Of a stretch of DNA of 64,000 nucleotides, positions 50,417 through 59,069 are shown in pieces. A program made the translations under genes and the position numbers. Origin of the DNA: Leucobacter komagatae. GTDB taxonomy: Bacteria > Actinomycetota > Actinomycetes > Actinomycetales > Microbacteriaceae. The first letter of the stretch is position 1, and each line of letters begins with the position of its first letter. The notes beneath the pieces are model-generated. The model did no database searches. It was not told the DNA's origin and was given only the letters and a program-made list of their open reading frames with translations. The stretch lies in contig NZ_VFON01000002.1 of assembly GCF_006716085.1 (NCBI RefSeq), positions 310,001-374,000 of the forward strand, written 5' to 3'.

Positions 50417-51580
50417 CTAAAACGCAGCGATGCCGGTGAGCTCGCGCCCGATCACGAGCTGGTGCACCTCGTCGGTGCCCTCGTAGGTGCGCACGGACTC
50501 GAGGTTCGCCATGTGACGCATCACCGGGAAGTCCGAGGTGATGCCGTCACCACCGAGAATCGAACGGCACTGGCCGGCGATCTTGATGGCCTCGCGCACG
50601 TTGTTCAGCTTGCCAACGGAGATCTGGCCGTAGGTCAGGTTGCCCGCGTCCTTCAGCCGCCCGAGGTGCAGCGCGAGCAGCATGCCCTTCTCGTACTCAA
50701 CGAACATGTCGGCGAGCTGCGCCTGGATGATCTGCTTCGAGCCGATCGGAGCGCCGAACACCTCGCGCGTCTGCGAGCGCTCGACTGCTGCTTCGAGGCA
50801 TGAGCGCGCGGCGCCCATAACCCCCCAGGCGATGCCGTACCGCGCCTCGTTCAGGCACTTGAACGGAGCCGACAGGCCCTTCGCGCCCGGGAGAATGGCG
50901 TCTGCCGGGAGCCGCACATCGGTGAGCTCGATCTCGGTCTGCAGCGAAGCGCGCATCGAGAGCTTGTTCTCGATCGCAGTCGCCTTGAAGCCTTCGGTCT
51001 CGGTCGGCACGACGAAGCCGCGCACGACGCCCTCCTCGTCCTTCGCCCAGATGACGCCGACCTGGGCGATCGTTGCGAGCCCGATCCAGCGCTTCTTGCC
51101 GTTGAGCACCCACTGGTCGCCGTCGCGGCGAGCCGAGGTGAGCATGGTGTTCGGGTCGGAGCCGCCCTGGGGCTCGGTCAGGCCGAAGAAGCCGATCGCT
51201 TCGCCGCGCCCCATGGCCGGGAGCCACTGCTGCTTCTGCTCTTCCGAACCGAACTTGTAGATTGCACCCATCGCGAGCGAGCCCTGCACCGAGAGCGCGG
51301 TGCGGAAGCCCGAGTCCGCAGCTTCGAACTCCATCGCGACGAGGCCGTACGCGACAGACGAGGCGCCGCGAAGACCGTAGCCATTCATGTACATGCCGAA
51401 CGCGCCGAACTCGCCGACCTCGGGGAGCAGCTCGACGGGGAGCCGGCGATCCTCGAACGCCTGGTCGATGATCGGGTTGATCTTGGTCTGCGCGAACTCT
51501 CGCGCCTTGAGCTGCCACTCGCGCTCTTCTTCGGTGACGAAGTCGGCGACGTTGAACAGCTGGTCAATCGTGGTGGTCAT
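50417..51580 (-). CDS. Acyl-CoA dehydrogenase, glutaryl-CoA dehydrogenase type
   Basis: A 387-residue FAD enzyme. ADSGFRTALSVQGSLAMGAI, then FGSEEQKQQWLP and GFFGLTEPQGGSDP, resemble glutaryl-CoA dehydrogenase specifically, including the Arg and Ser that bind the distal carboxylate. Catalytic base Glu367 lies in TYEGTDEVHQL. It would oxidise and decarboxylate glutaryl-CoA to crotonyl-CoA. It follows the CoA-transferase gene by 33 bp, giving a two-step glutarate route. A gene symbol (gcdH) is plausible but not certain. Confidence 0.88.
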   Translation of the reverse strand: MTTTIDQLFNVADFVTEEEREWQLKAREFAQTKINPIIDQAFEDRRLPVELLPEVGEFGAFGMYMNGYGLRGASSVAYGLVAMEFEAADSGFRTALSVQGSLAMGAIYKFGSEEQKQQWLPAMGRGEAIGFFGLTEPQGGSDPNTMLTSARRDGDQWVLNGKKRWIGLATIAQVGVIWAKDEEGVVRGFVVPTETEGFKATAIENKLSMRASLQTEIELTDVRLPADAILPGAKGLSAPFKCLNEARYGIAWGVMGAARSCLEAAVERSQTREVFGAPIGSKQIIQAQLADMFVEYEKGMLLALHLGRLKDAGNLTYGQISVGKLNNVREAIKIAGQCRSILGGDGITSDFPVMRHMANLESVRTYEGTDEVHQLVIGRELTGIAAF

Positions 51581-51613
51581 GAGTTTCCTTTGTTCGTGGG
51601 GGTGCAGCGGAGA

Positions 51614-52786
51614 TTAGCGTGGAAGCCAGGTTGCGCCCTGGTGCTCGCCAACCCCGGGGGGCGGCGTCGTGTAGCGCGCTGGCGTCTCGGAAAAATGGAT
51701 CGGTGCGGCAACTGACCGCAGCGTGTGCTCGGAACCGTCTGGCGCGACACCGGTGGTCTCGGCGACGGCGTTCAGGCCGAGCGACTCGGCGAGCTCAATC
51801 GCCTGCGCGATCGTGTTCACGCGACCCGCCGGAATGTTCGCGGCAGTGAAGGCCGTGATCCACTCGTCGGCGTTGCGCGTTCGAAGCCGATCCTCAAGCG
51901 CGGCGCGCAGCGCGACCCGGTTCGCAACCCGCGCGGGGTTGTTCGCAAATCGCTCGTCGGTCGCGAGCTCGGGTACCCCGAGCACCTCGCAGAGCCTCGT
52001 GAACTGCCCATCCGTTCCGACCGCGAGCGCGACCGACTGGTCGGCGGCGTGGAAGGTCTCGTACGGCGCGATCGACGGGTGCGCGTTCCCCATTCGCCCG
52101 GGCGACGTGCCGGTCTCGAGCGTCGACGAGGCCTGGTTCGCGAGCGCCGAGAGTAGCGAACCGAGCAGCGTCACCTTGACGTGCTGGCCGCGACCGGTGC
52201 CGCCCTCCATGTCGCGGGCGCGGAGCGCGGCCTGAATGCCGATCACCGCGTTGAGCCCAGTGAGGATATCGACGAGCGCGACACCAACCTTGGTGGGTTC
52301 GCCGCCCGCGTCGTCGGCCTGGCCGGTGATGCTCATGAGCCCACCGACGGCCTGCACGAGCAGGTCGTAGCCGGGAAGATCGCGGCCCTCGGCGTCGCCG
52401 AAGCCCGAGATCGAGCAGTACACGACGCCGGGGTTTGCGGCGGCGAGTGCCTCGTAGCTCAGCCCGAACTTGTCCATGGTGCCGGGCTTGAAGTTCTCAA
52501 TGACGACATCTGCGGTCGCTGCGAGCTCGGTCGCGAGTGCGATGCCCTCCTCGCTGCGGAGGTCGCACACGATCGAGCGCTTGCCACGGTTGACACCCGC
52601 GAAGTACGTGCTCTGGCCAATCGCGTTCGTCGGCGGCGACCACTGCCTGGTGCCGTCACCCTCGGGGCTTTCGATCTTGATGACGTCTGCGCCGAAATCC
52701 GCGAGCAGCATCGTTGCGTGTGGGCCCGCGAGCACCCGGGAGAAATCTGCGACCCGTATGCCGGCGAGCGGACCTGGAGTTGTCAT
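51614..52786 (-). CDS. CaiB/BaiF class III CoA-transferase
   Basis: A 390-residue family III CoA-transferase. RVADFSRVLAGPHATMLLAD, NRGKRSIVCDLRS, ENFKPGTMDK and VGVALVDILTGLNA with catalytic Asp173 are the family motifs. Next to a glutaryl-CoA dehydrogenase-like gene it is likely a succinyl-CoA:glutarate CoA-transferase (SUGCT-like); that specificity is inferred from context. Start ATG 52786; divergent from a PucR regulator 83 bp away. Confidence 0.88.
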   Translation of the reverse strand: MTTPGPLAGIRVADFSRVLAGPHATMLLADFGADVIKIESPEGDGTRQWSPPTNAIGQSTYFAGVNRGKRSIVCDLRSEEGIALATELAATADVVIENFKPGTMDKFGLSYEALAAANPGVVYCSISGFGDAEGRDLPGYDLLVQAVGGLMSITGQADDAGGEPTKVGVALVDILTGLNAVIGIQAALRARDMEGGTGRGQHVKVTLLGSLLSALANQASSTLETGTSPGRMGNAHPSIAPYETFHAADQSVALAVGTDGQFTRLCEVLGVPELATDERFANNPARVANRVALRAALEDRLRTRNADEWITAFTAANIPAGRVNTIAQAIELAESLGLNAVAETTGVAPDGSEHTLRSVAAPIHFSETPARYTTPPPGVGEHQGATWLPR

Positions 52787-52869
52787 ACTTCAACTGTAGG
52801 CGAACCACCACGACCGATCGTCCAAACTTTGCACACTCTTAACGCTCGGAGCTGTGCGAGAATGACACC

Positions 52870-54417
52870 ATGGCGACGCTCTCCCAACTGCTCGAACTAC
52901 CCGATCTTGGCCTCACTCTGCTGCAGGCGGGACAGGGCGATCCTGAGCTCAGCTGGGCCTCCATCACCGAGCTGCTCTCGCTCAGCGACTACCTCGAAGG
53001 TGGCGAGATCATCATGACAACGGGCCTCACGTTGAGCGCCGACGACCCGGGCTGGCTCGACTTCGTCGCTGGCCTCAGCCGCGCGCGCATCGCCGCGATC
53101 GGCTTCGGCGTCGGCGTCAACCACGAGCGCGTACCGACCCCACTGCTCCGCGCCGCGAGCACGTACCGCGTCGCGCTGTTCGAGATCCCGCTCCCCGTGC
53201 CGTTCATCGCCGTCACCAAAGCCGTCGCCGGGCTCATGCGCTCCGACGAGCTGCGCGCGGCCCGCTCAGCGCTGCAGGTTCAGCTGCGCCTGCTCGATAG
53301 CGCGCGCGGCGCGCAAGACCCCGCCGAGGTGCTCGCGAGCATCTCGCAGGCGACGGGCCGCCAGCTCGCGCTCATCGCGGGCGAGGATCGAGTGCTCGCG
53401 AGCACCCAGGGATTCCAAGCCGACGGCGCCGAGCTCGTCGCGCTCGACACCGAGGGCACGCTGCGGCTCGCGATCGCGGGCTCCGGCCCGCTCACGCCCG
53501 AGGGCAGCTCCGTGATCGCGGCGGGCGCGATGGCGCTCGGCTTCAGTGTGCGCAGCGATCGGGCGTCAGACCGCGCGGAACGCGAGCGGTGGGAGCTCTT
53601 GACGGGCAGGATCCTGAGCGGCGAGCTCCCCTCCGAAACAGCGGAGGTGCTCTCCCCTGGCCTGCAGCTTCCCGCGACGCTGCGCGCCGTCGCGGTGCAG
53701 GGATCCCCGGAAGACATCTCGGCCTGGCGCACGGAGCCACGGCTCGGCCTCGACCGCCTCATCGGCCCAACTGAAGAACTGCCGGGCGGACTCGCACAGG
53801 CGTGGCAGATCATCGACGGAGCGAGGCCCGAGGCCGCAATCACGCGCACGGTGCAGCACGGCCTCGACCTCGTCGTCGGGCGGGAGGTCGAGCGCAACAG
53901 CGTGCCCGTGAGCGCGCGGTCGGCCGCTTCGCGGGTCGGGGATTTGCCGGGGCGCTCGGCCTTGTACGCCGAGCCGCGGCAGGCGCAGGTCATCTGGGTC
54001 GACCGAGACGCACCGTTCCTCGAGGCTGTGCTGAGCCTCGGGTTCGCGGGGCAGCCCGGCGCGACCGCCCTGAGTCGAGAGGTGCTCGGGCCACTTGCGG
54101 CGCCGCGACCCGGGGGCGCCGGTGGTGCTGGGGGAACCGGTGGTACCGGGGGTGCCGGGGGTGCCGGGGGCGACTCTTTGGCGGCTCCGCCGTCCGAGCC
54201 CGCGCCGGCGTCGGACCGGGAGTTGCTGTGTGAGACGCTCGACGCGCTGTTCGAGTCCGACGGCCAGCGAGGCCCTGCCGCGGCCGCACTCGGGATTCAC
54301 CGCAACACGCTTCGCGACCGCGTCACCCGCATTGAACGGCTCACCGGTCGTTCGCTCGCGAGTGCCGCTGACCGCGCGGAGCTGTGGTTCGCGCTGCGGG
54401 CTGAGGAACTTCTGTAG
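52870..54417 (+). CDS. PucR family transcriptional regulator
   Basis: A 515-residue regulator: N-terminal PucR purine-catabolism-type domain (about 5-125, LLELPDLGLTLLQAGQGDPE...), a central GGDEF-like CdaR region, a Gly/Ala-rich hinge (about 414-436) and a C-terminal HTH_30 (AAAALGIHRNTLRDRVTRIE). Although named for purine catabolism, members control many catabolic operons. Its divergent position suggests that it controls the CoA-transferase/acyl-CoA dehydrogenase pair, probably in response to glutarate or a CoA ester. Confidence 0.9.
   Translation: MATLSQLLELPDLGLTLLQAGQGDPELSWASITELLSLSDYLEGGEIIMTTGLTLSADDPGWLDFVAGLSRARIAAIGFGVGVNHERVPTPLLRAASTYRVALFEIPLPVPFIAVTKAVAGLMRSDELRAARSALQVQLRLLDSARGAQDPAEVLASISQATGRQLALIAGEDRVLASTQGFQADGAELVALDTEGTLRLAIAGSGPLTPEGSSVIAAGAMALGFSVRSDRASDRAERERWELLTGRILSGELPSETAEVLSPGLQLPATLRAVAVQGSPEDISAWRTEPRLGLDRLIGPTEELPGGLAQAWQIIDGARPEAAITRTVQHGLDLVVGREVERNSVPVSARSAASRVGDLPGRSALYAEPRQAQVIWVDRDAPFLEAVLSLGFAGQPGATALSREVLGPLAAPRPGGAGGAGGTGGTGGAGGAGGDSLAAPPSEPAPASDRELLCETLDALFESDGQRGPAAAALGIHRNTLRDRVTRIERLTGRSLASAADRAELWFALRAEELL
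54114..54174 (+). repeat. Gly-rich minisatellite in PucR hinge
   Basis: Imperfect 9-bp GGTGCCGGG-type repeats (about seven units) encode a GAGGTGG-like linker just before the DNA-binding domain. Confidence 0.75.
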
Positions 54418-54674
54418 GGAGCGCGCGGCGCAGGCCCGCCTGGCTGGCTCCCCCCAGCCCGGCCGACTCGCCCCTGTCCCTGGCCCGCCCGGCCACGCCA
54501 GCTTGCTCCCCGGGCGAGACTGGCCCGCCCGGCCGACTCGAACCTCCCCTGGCAGGTACTTCCCACCCTCTGGCCCTCATTTATTCGTCTACATCTCAAA
54601 CTTCGATGGAAATTGAGGCCGAATGGATTATTTGGGGTGGGGTGGGGTGTGGCGGAGAGCGGCGAGAGTGCGAG

Positions 54675-55178
54675 TTACGCGCTGCGCTCGGCCGCGTTCG
54701 CGTCCTCTTCAATGACGGAGCCGTCAGCCGACCAAGGGAAGTCAATCCACTGGTCAGTAGCCTTCCAGGCGTAATCGGGCTGGATCACCGTCGAGGGCTT
54801 TGTGTAGATGGTGACCGAGCGCACATCAGCGCCCTCGGAAGCGAGTAGCTCGACCGCGAGTTTGAGCGTGCGGCCCGAATCCGCGACGTCGTCGACGAGC
54901 AACACGCGCCGCCCCTTGAGGTAGCCCATGTCGAGCTCCGGGGGCAGCACCTCGGGGTTGTCGAGCACCGTGCCGATGCCCGTGTAGAACTCAACGTTCA
55001 GCGCGCCACAGTTCTTCGCCCCCAGCCCGTAGGCGATCGCGCCGCCGGGCAGCAGGCCCCCGCGCGCGATCGCGACCACGACCTCAGGCGCGAAGCCGTC
55101 GGCGACGATCTTCCGTGAGAGTTCGCGGGTCGCGGCTCCGAATCCGTCCCAGGTGAGTACTTCGCGTTCGGCGGTCAT
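54675..55178 (-). CDS. Purine phosphoribosyltransferase-like protein
   Basis: A 167-residue phosphoribosyltransferase with the type I PRPP loop RVLLVDDVADSGRTL (91-105) and an N-terminal VVVAIARGGLLPGG substrate-proximal segment. It resembles xanthine/hypoxanthine phosphoribosyltransferases used in purine salvage. Start ATG 55178 has GGGAG about 7 nt upstream. Exact base specificity cannot be read from the sequence. Confidence 0.88.
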   Translation of the reverse strand: MTAEREVLTWDGFGAATRELSRKIVADGFAPEVVVAIARGGLLPGGAIAYGLGAKNCGALNVEFYTGIGTVLDNPEVLPPELDMGYLKGRRVLLVDDVADSGRTLKLAVELLASEGADVRSVTIYTKPSTVIQPDYAWKATDQWIDFPWSADGSVIEEDANAAERSA

Positions 55179-55318
55179 GTTGGGCTCCCTCAGTTATTGC
55201 GACCACAGCAGCCTTCGCTGCCATAAGGCAAGCAGTTTACCCGCACGAGCAGGGAGCACGCCGGGGCCGGGCAACGGGTGCTCGGACCCAGCCCCGAGCT
55301 TGCGAGCCCGAGCCCGAT

Positions 55319-56224
55319 CTACGGGACCTCGTATCCCGCTGCGACGAACAGCTCGTACCATTCCTCACGGCTCAACACGAGCTGCGCGCCGGCGACGGCC
55401 TCCCCGACTCGGCTGACCCGCGTGGTCCCGAGCACGACTCGCATTCGTGCTGGGTGGCGCGTGATCCAGGCTGTCGCGATCGCGGTCGGCGTGGTTCCCC
55501 GCTCGGTCGCGATGCGCGCGAGTACGGCCTGCAGTTCACGGAGTCCGCCCTGCTCGAAGATCGATCCCGAGAAGAACCCGCGCTGGAATGGCGACCACGC
55601 TTCGAGGGTGATGCCGTTGATCCGCGCGTACTCGAGCAGCCCGCCGTCGCGCACAGCCGACTGTTTCAGGCCTTCCATGTTCGCGGCGATCCCTTGCGCG
55701 ACAAGCGCCGCATGCCCGAGCCCGAACTGTACCTGGTTCACAGCGATCGGCTGAGTCACCGCCGTTTTGAGCAGTTCGATCTGCGGCGTGGTGTGGTTCG
55801 AAACCCCGAACGAGCGCACCTTGCCCGCGGCTTCGAGCTGCGAGAACGCTGACGCCACCTCCTCCGGCTCAACGAGGGTGTCGGGCCGGTGCAGCATGAG
55901 CACGTCGAGGTACTCGGTGCCGAGCGCCTCGAGCGATTCCTCGGCCCGGCGAACGATGTACTGTGCGGAGAAGTCGAACCCCCGCCCGCCTGACCTGATG
56001 CCGCACTTCGTCTGCAATACGACCTGCTCGCGCTCGGCCGGGCTCAACTGCAGCGCCTCATTGAACCGGCGCTCGCAGCCGTGCTCACCCCCGCCGTAGA
56101 TGTCGGCGTGATCGAAGTGGGTGACGCCAGCCTCGCGCGCGCCTGCGTACAGGTCGCGAATCTCGCCGTCGCTGAGGTTCTCGATGCGCATCATTCCGAG
56201 CGCAATCCGGGCGGCCTCACTCAT
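55319..56224 (-). CDS. Aldo/keto reductase, YdhF-like
   Basis: A 301-residue NAD(P)H-dependent oxidoreductase with a TIM-barrel. The tetrad residues are visible: Asp38/Asp41-Ile-Tyr43 in FDHADIYGGG, Lys in QTKCGI, His in LMLHRPDT. GVSNHTTPQIELL, NQVQFG and WSPFQRG are typical of the YdhF/AKR branch. The ATG at 56224 fits the family length; an earlier ATG (56260) would add 12 residues. Ends 38 bp after leuA's end region begins on the same strand; physiological substrate unknown. Confidence 0.88.
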   Translation of the reverse strand: MSEAARIALGMMRIENLSDGEIRDLYAGAREAGVTHFDHADIYGGGEHGCERRFNEALQLSPAEREQVVLQTKCGIRSGGRGFDFSAQYIVRRAEESLEALGTEYLDVLMLHRPDTLVEPEEVASAFSQLEAAGKVRSFGVSNHTTPQIELLKTAVTQPIAVNQVQFGLGHAALVAQGIAANMEGLKQSAVRDGGLLEYARINGITLEAWSPFQRGFFSGSIFEQGGLRELQAVLARIATERGTTPTAIATAWITRHPARMRVVLGTTRVSRVGEAVAGAQLVLSREEWYELFVAAGYEVP

Positions 56225-56261
56225 GGCGTCTCCACTTCGTCGCTGGGTAGTTTCGTCCATG

Positions 56262-58124
56262 CTACTTGGGGGCCGACCGACCGGCGAGCGCGGCGGCCGC
56301 CATGACCGCTGCGAGCGTGGCTTTGAGGGTCGAGCGGTCGCGCCCCGCGGCCCAGGCCGTTCGGTCACCGTGTTTGAACTCGATGAGCGTGATCGCCTCG
56401 CTCGCGTTGCCAGCCCCGGTGTTGCTCTGGTGGAGTTCGAGCACCCCGATATCAATGCCCGCACCCGAGAGGGCCACGGTGAGCGCCTCGACGGGCCCGA
56501 CGCCAAGGTGCTCGGTCACCGTCACAGAGCCGGCGCCAGCCCCCACACCAGCTCCAGAACCAACCCCCGAACGCAGCGTCACCACTGTGCGCTCCCGCCC
56601 CTGGCTACCGGAGGTCTCGAATGATTCGAGCGACGGGACGCCACCACCGGAACCGGAAGGCTCCCCCACAGGCCCGCAGTACGCCTCCTGGAAGATCTCC
56701 CAGATCGCGGCGGCCGTCAACTCGGCCCCACTCTCGTCTGTGTGCTGCTGCACCCGCCTGGCGAGATCGATCTGCAGGCGCCGGGGCAGGGAGATGCCGT
56801 ACTCGCTCTCCAGCAGGTAGGCGATACCGCCCTTGCCCGACTGCGAATTCACCCGGATCACCGCGTCGTAGCTCCGCCCAATGTCAGCGGGGTCGATCGG
56901 CAGGTACGGCACCCGCCACTCGAGCTCGGACTCTGGGACCCCGAGTTCGGTCGCCCGCGCGCGGTGTTCGGCGAACCCCTTTTTGATCGCATCTTGGTGA
57001 GTGCCGCTGAAGGCTGTGTGCACGAGATCGCCGACGTACGGGTGCCGCGGGTGCACCTCGATGCGGTTGCAGTGCTCGACGGTACGCCTCACCGCATCGA
57101 TGTCAGAGAAGTCGATCATCGGGTCGACGCCCTGCGCGTGCAGGTTCAGCGCGAGCGTCGCGATGTCGACGTTTCCGGTGCGCTCACCGTTGCCAAAGAT
57201 ACAGCCCTCGACCCGCTGCGCGCCGGCGAGCACCGCGAGTTCAGCGCACGCGATGCCGGTGCCGCGGTCGTTGTGTGGGTGCACTGACAGGATCACACCA
57301 TCGCGCCGCGCGAGGTTCCTGTGCATGTACTCGATCTGGTCGGCGTAGACGTTCGGGGTCGCGATTTCCACGGTCGCCGGGAGGTTCAAGATGACGGGAC
57401 GCTCCGGCCGTGCGTCCCACAGCTCGGTCATCGCGTCGCACACCTCGAGCACGTAGTCGGGTTCGGTGAGGTTGAAGACTTCGGGGCTGAACTGGAAGCG
57501 CACGTTGGGCAGGTCGCCCGCGAGCTCGAGCACGTCGCGGCCGCCCGCGAGGATCAATTCTTTCAGCGCCTCGCGGCTGTGCCCGAGGACGGCCTCGCGC
57601 CACATGGGGGCGGTCGCCGTGTACATGTGGATCACGACGGGGTTCGAAATGCCCGCGATCGACTCGACGGTGCGCTCGATCAGGTCGCGACGCGCCGCGG
57701 TGAACACCACGATCGTCACGTCGTCTGGCGCGATGTCGGTATCGGCGATGAGCCGCACGAAGTCGAAGTCGGTCTGCGAGGCCGAGGGGTAGCCGACCTC
57801 GATCTCTTTGTATCCCATCTCGACCATGCGCTCGAAGAAGCGGCGCTTGCGTTCGGGGTCCATCGGCTCGGCGAGCGCCTGGTTGCCGTCGCGCAGATCA
57901 ACCGGCACCCAGAGCGGGGCGGCGGTAAGGCGCCGGGTCGGCCACTCGCGCTCGTGGAGCGGCACGTCGACGCGCGAGAACACGTCGCGGTAGCGGTGGG
58001 AGGGCATCCCTGAGGGCTGCTGGCGGTTCCATGCGGCGGCCGGGGTGTGCGGGGTAACCAGGGCGGCAGAGGCCGGGATGGCCGAATCCGTCGGCGCCGA
58101 AGGGTGTGCGGGTGTCGATGTCAT
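56262..58124 (-). CDS. leuA: 2-isopropylmalate synthase
   Basis: First committed step of leucine synthesis: acetyl-CoA + 2-oxoisovalerate to 2-isopropylmalate. The 620-residue product is the long actinobacterial form: [20 protein letters not shown] (catalytic/substrate motif near 80), zinc ligands in [21 protein letters not shown], and a C-terminal LeuA regulatory domain (about 480-610) for leucine feedback. A variable [14 protein letters not shown] insert lies in the regulatory domain. Expression is probably controlled by the leader-peptide attenuator just upstream. Confidence 0.95.
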   Translation of the reverse strand: MTSTPAHPSAPTDSAIPASAALVTPHTPAAAWNRQQPSGMPSHRYRDVFSRVDVPLHEREWPTRRLTAAPLWVPVDLRDGNQALAEPMDPERKRRFFERMVEMGYKEIEVGYPSASQTDFDFVRLIADTDIAPDDVTIVVFTAARRDLIERTVESIAGISNPVVIHMYTATAPMWREAVLGHSREALKELILAGGRDVLELAGDLPNVRFQFSPEVFNLTEPDYVLEVCDAMTELWDARPERPVILNLPATVEIATPNVYADQIEYMHRNLARRDGVILSVHPHNDRGTGIACAELAVLAGAQRVEGCIFGNGERTGNVDIATLALNLHAQGVDPMIDFSDIDAVRRTVEHCNRIEVHPRHPYVGDLVHTAFSGTHQDAIKKGFAEHRARATELGVPESELEWRVPYLPIDPADIGRSYDAVIRVNSQSGKGGIAYLLESEYGISLPRRLQIDLARRVQQHTDESGAELTAAAIWEIFQEAYCGPVGEPSGSGGGVPSLESFETSGSQGRERTVVTLRSGVGSGAGVGAGAGSVTVTEHLGVGPVEALTVALSGAGIDIGVLELHQSNTGAGNASEAITLIEFKHGDRTAWAAGRDRSTLKATLAAVMAAAALAGRSAPK

Positions 58125-58154
58125 TTCGGGTTCCTGTCGTTCGTACAGCTAGGC

Positions 58155-58211
58155 GACCGGCACACGCGACTCCCCACGACGGGGAGCCGGTCTGGCTACG
58201 CCCCGCCGTGG
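58155..58211 (-). promoter_or_regulatory. Attenuator of leuA with alternative hairpins
   Basis: On the minus strand, CTCCCC-GTCGT-GGGGAG (58170-58186), extended by an outer GACCGGC/GCCGGTC stem (58186-58192 with 58155-58161), can fold as the terminator or sequestering hairpin. Competing with it, CCACGGCGGGG (58201-58211, the end of the leader peptide) can pair over 11 positions (one G-U) with CCCCGTCGTGG (58174-58184). Ribosome position on the leader peptide would choose between them. No T tract is visible, so control may be translational or Rho-assisted. Confidence 0.65.
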
Positions 58212-58243
58212 CGACGAAGAAGGAGGAATCCGCGAAGAAACAT
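58196..58243 (-). CDS. leuL: Leucine leader peptide of leuA
   Basis: A 15-codon frame, MFLRGFLLLRRHGGA, ends 71 bp before leuA. Four of its codons are Leu, three consecutive. It starts 6 nt after a -10-like TACAGT, so it is probably translated from a leaderless mRNA. Position, length and composition match the leucine leader peptides described upstream of actinobacterial leuA. It is too short for standard gene finding. Confidence 0.75.
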   Translation of the reverse strand: MFLRGFLLLRRHGGA

Positions 58244-58249
58244 GCGTAG

Positions 58250-58255
58250 ACTGTA
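58250..58255 (-). promoter_or_regulatory. -10 element of leuL-leuA
   Basis: TACAGT on the minus strand ends 6 nt before the leader-peptide ATG. The palindrome at 58269-58287 lies just upstream, over the expected -35. Confidence 0.45.
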
Positions 58256-58268
58256 ACACAACTCCTCA

Positions 58269-58287
58269 GACAAGTAGCTCACTTGTC
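58269..58287. promoter_or_regulatory. Palindromic operator between leuL and GntR gene
   Basis: GACAAGT (58269-58275) and ACTTGTC (58281-58287) are perfect 7-bp arms with a 5-nt spacer. It lies 29 bp before the GntR ATG and overlaps the -35 region of the leuL promoter, so a repressor here could affect both. Confidence 0.5.
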
Positions 58288-58316
58288 TCCACACGCACCC
58301 GACAGAATCGAGAGTC

Positions 58317-59069
58317 ATGGCGCAGGTACAACGATCCTCGCTCGCCGACCAGGCGGCCGACGTGCTGCTCGAACGCATCCGCGCGGGCGAGTGGGAGCTC
58401 GGGTCGAAACTCCCCAACGAAACCACACTCGCCGCACAACTCGGCGTCGGCCGTTCGACCGCGCGCGAGGCGATCCGCCAGCTCGCGGGCCTCGGGGTAC
58501 TCACCTCCCGGCAGGGATCCGGCGTCTTCGTGACCGCACTCGACGCCCGCGATGACTGGGATCTTGTGCTCAGGCGCTCCGACATCCTCGCCGTCATCGA
58601 GGCCCGCACCGCCATCGAGGCGGAGAGCGCCGAGCTCGCCGCCCAGCGCCGCACGCCAGCCGACCTGCGCGCGATCCGCCGCACCCTCGCCGCGCGCGCC
58701 GTGCACCGCGACGACATCGCGGCGCACGTCGACGCCGACACCGCGTTCCACCGGGCCGTGGTGCAGGCCGCGGGCAACCCGATCCTGCTCGAACTGTTCG
58801 ACGGGTTCACGCCGCGCATCCGCCCCGCGATGATCGAAATGCTGCGCCTCCGCGGCGCGTTCGGAAGCAATGACTTCAGCGGCTCGCAAGACCACGACCA
58901 CCACGTCGACCTCGCCGACGCGATCGCCGCTCGCGACGCTGCGCAAGCGGCCGCCGTGGCGCGCGCGCATCTCCGCTCGCTCGGTGAGGCGCTCACCTCG
59001 CCGGGATCAGGATCAGGGTCACGCCCCGGCCCCGCCAGTGCAGTGCCGAACACCGGGGCCAGCCTGTGA
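58317..59069 (+). CDS. GntR family regulator, FadR (FCD) subfamily
   Basis: A 250-residue regulator. Winged helix-turn-helix about 8-75 (ADQAADVLLERIRAGEWELG; ETTLAAQLGVGRSTAREAIR), then an FCD all-helical domain (about 88-215). The C-terminus is a Gly/Ser/Pro-rich tail. It is divergent from leuA and overlaps the downstream ABC ATPase gene by 4 bp (GTGA). Targets may include itself, leuL-leuA or the ATPase. Confidence 0.9.
   Translation: MAQVQRSSLADQAADVLLERIRAGEWELGSKLPNETTLAAQLGVGRSTAREAIRQLAGLGVLTSRQGSGVFVTALDARDDWDLVLRRSDILAVIEARTAIEAESAELAAQRRTPADLRAIRRTLAARAVHRDDIAAHVDADTAFHRAVVQAAGNPILLELFDGFTPRIRPAMIEMLRLRGAFGSNDFSGSQDHDHHVDLADAIAARDAAQAAAVARAHLRSLGEALTSPGSGSGSRPGPASAVPNTGASL

Noticed and set aside
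54418..54674. Possible small gene after pucR
   Set aside because: The 257-bp stretch has GC-rich imperfect direct repeats (CCCGGCCGACTCG twice) and a G-rich run but no frame with a credible start.
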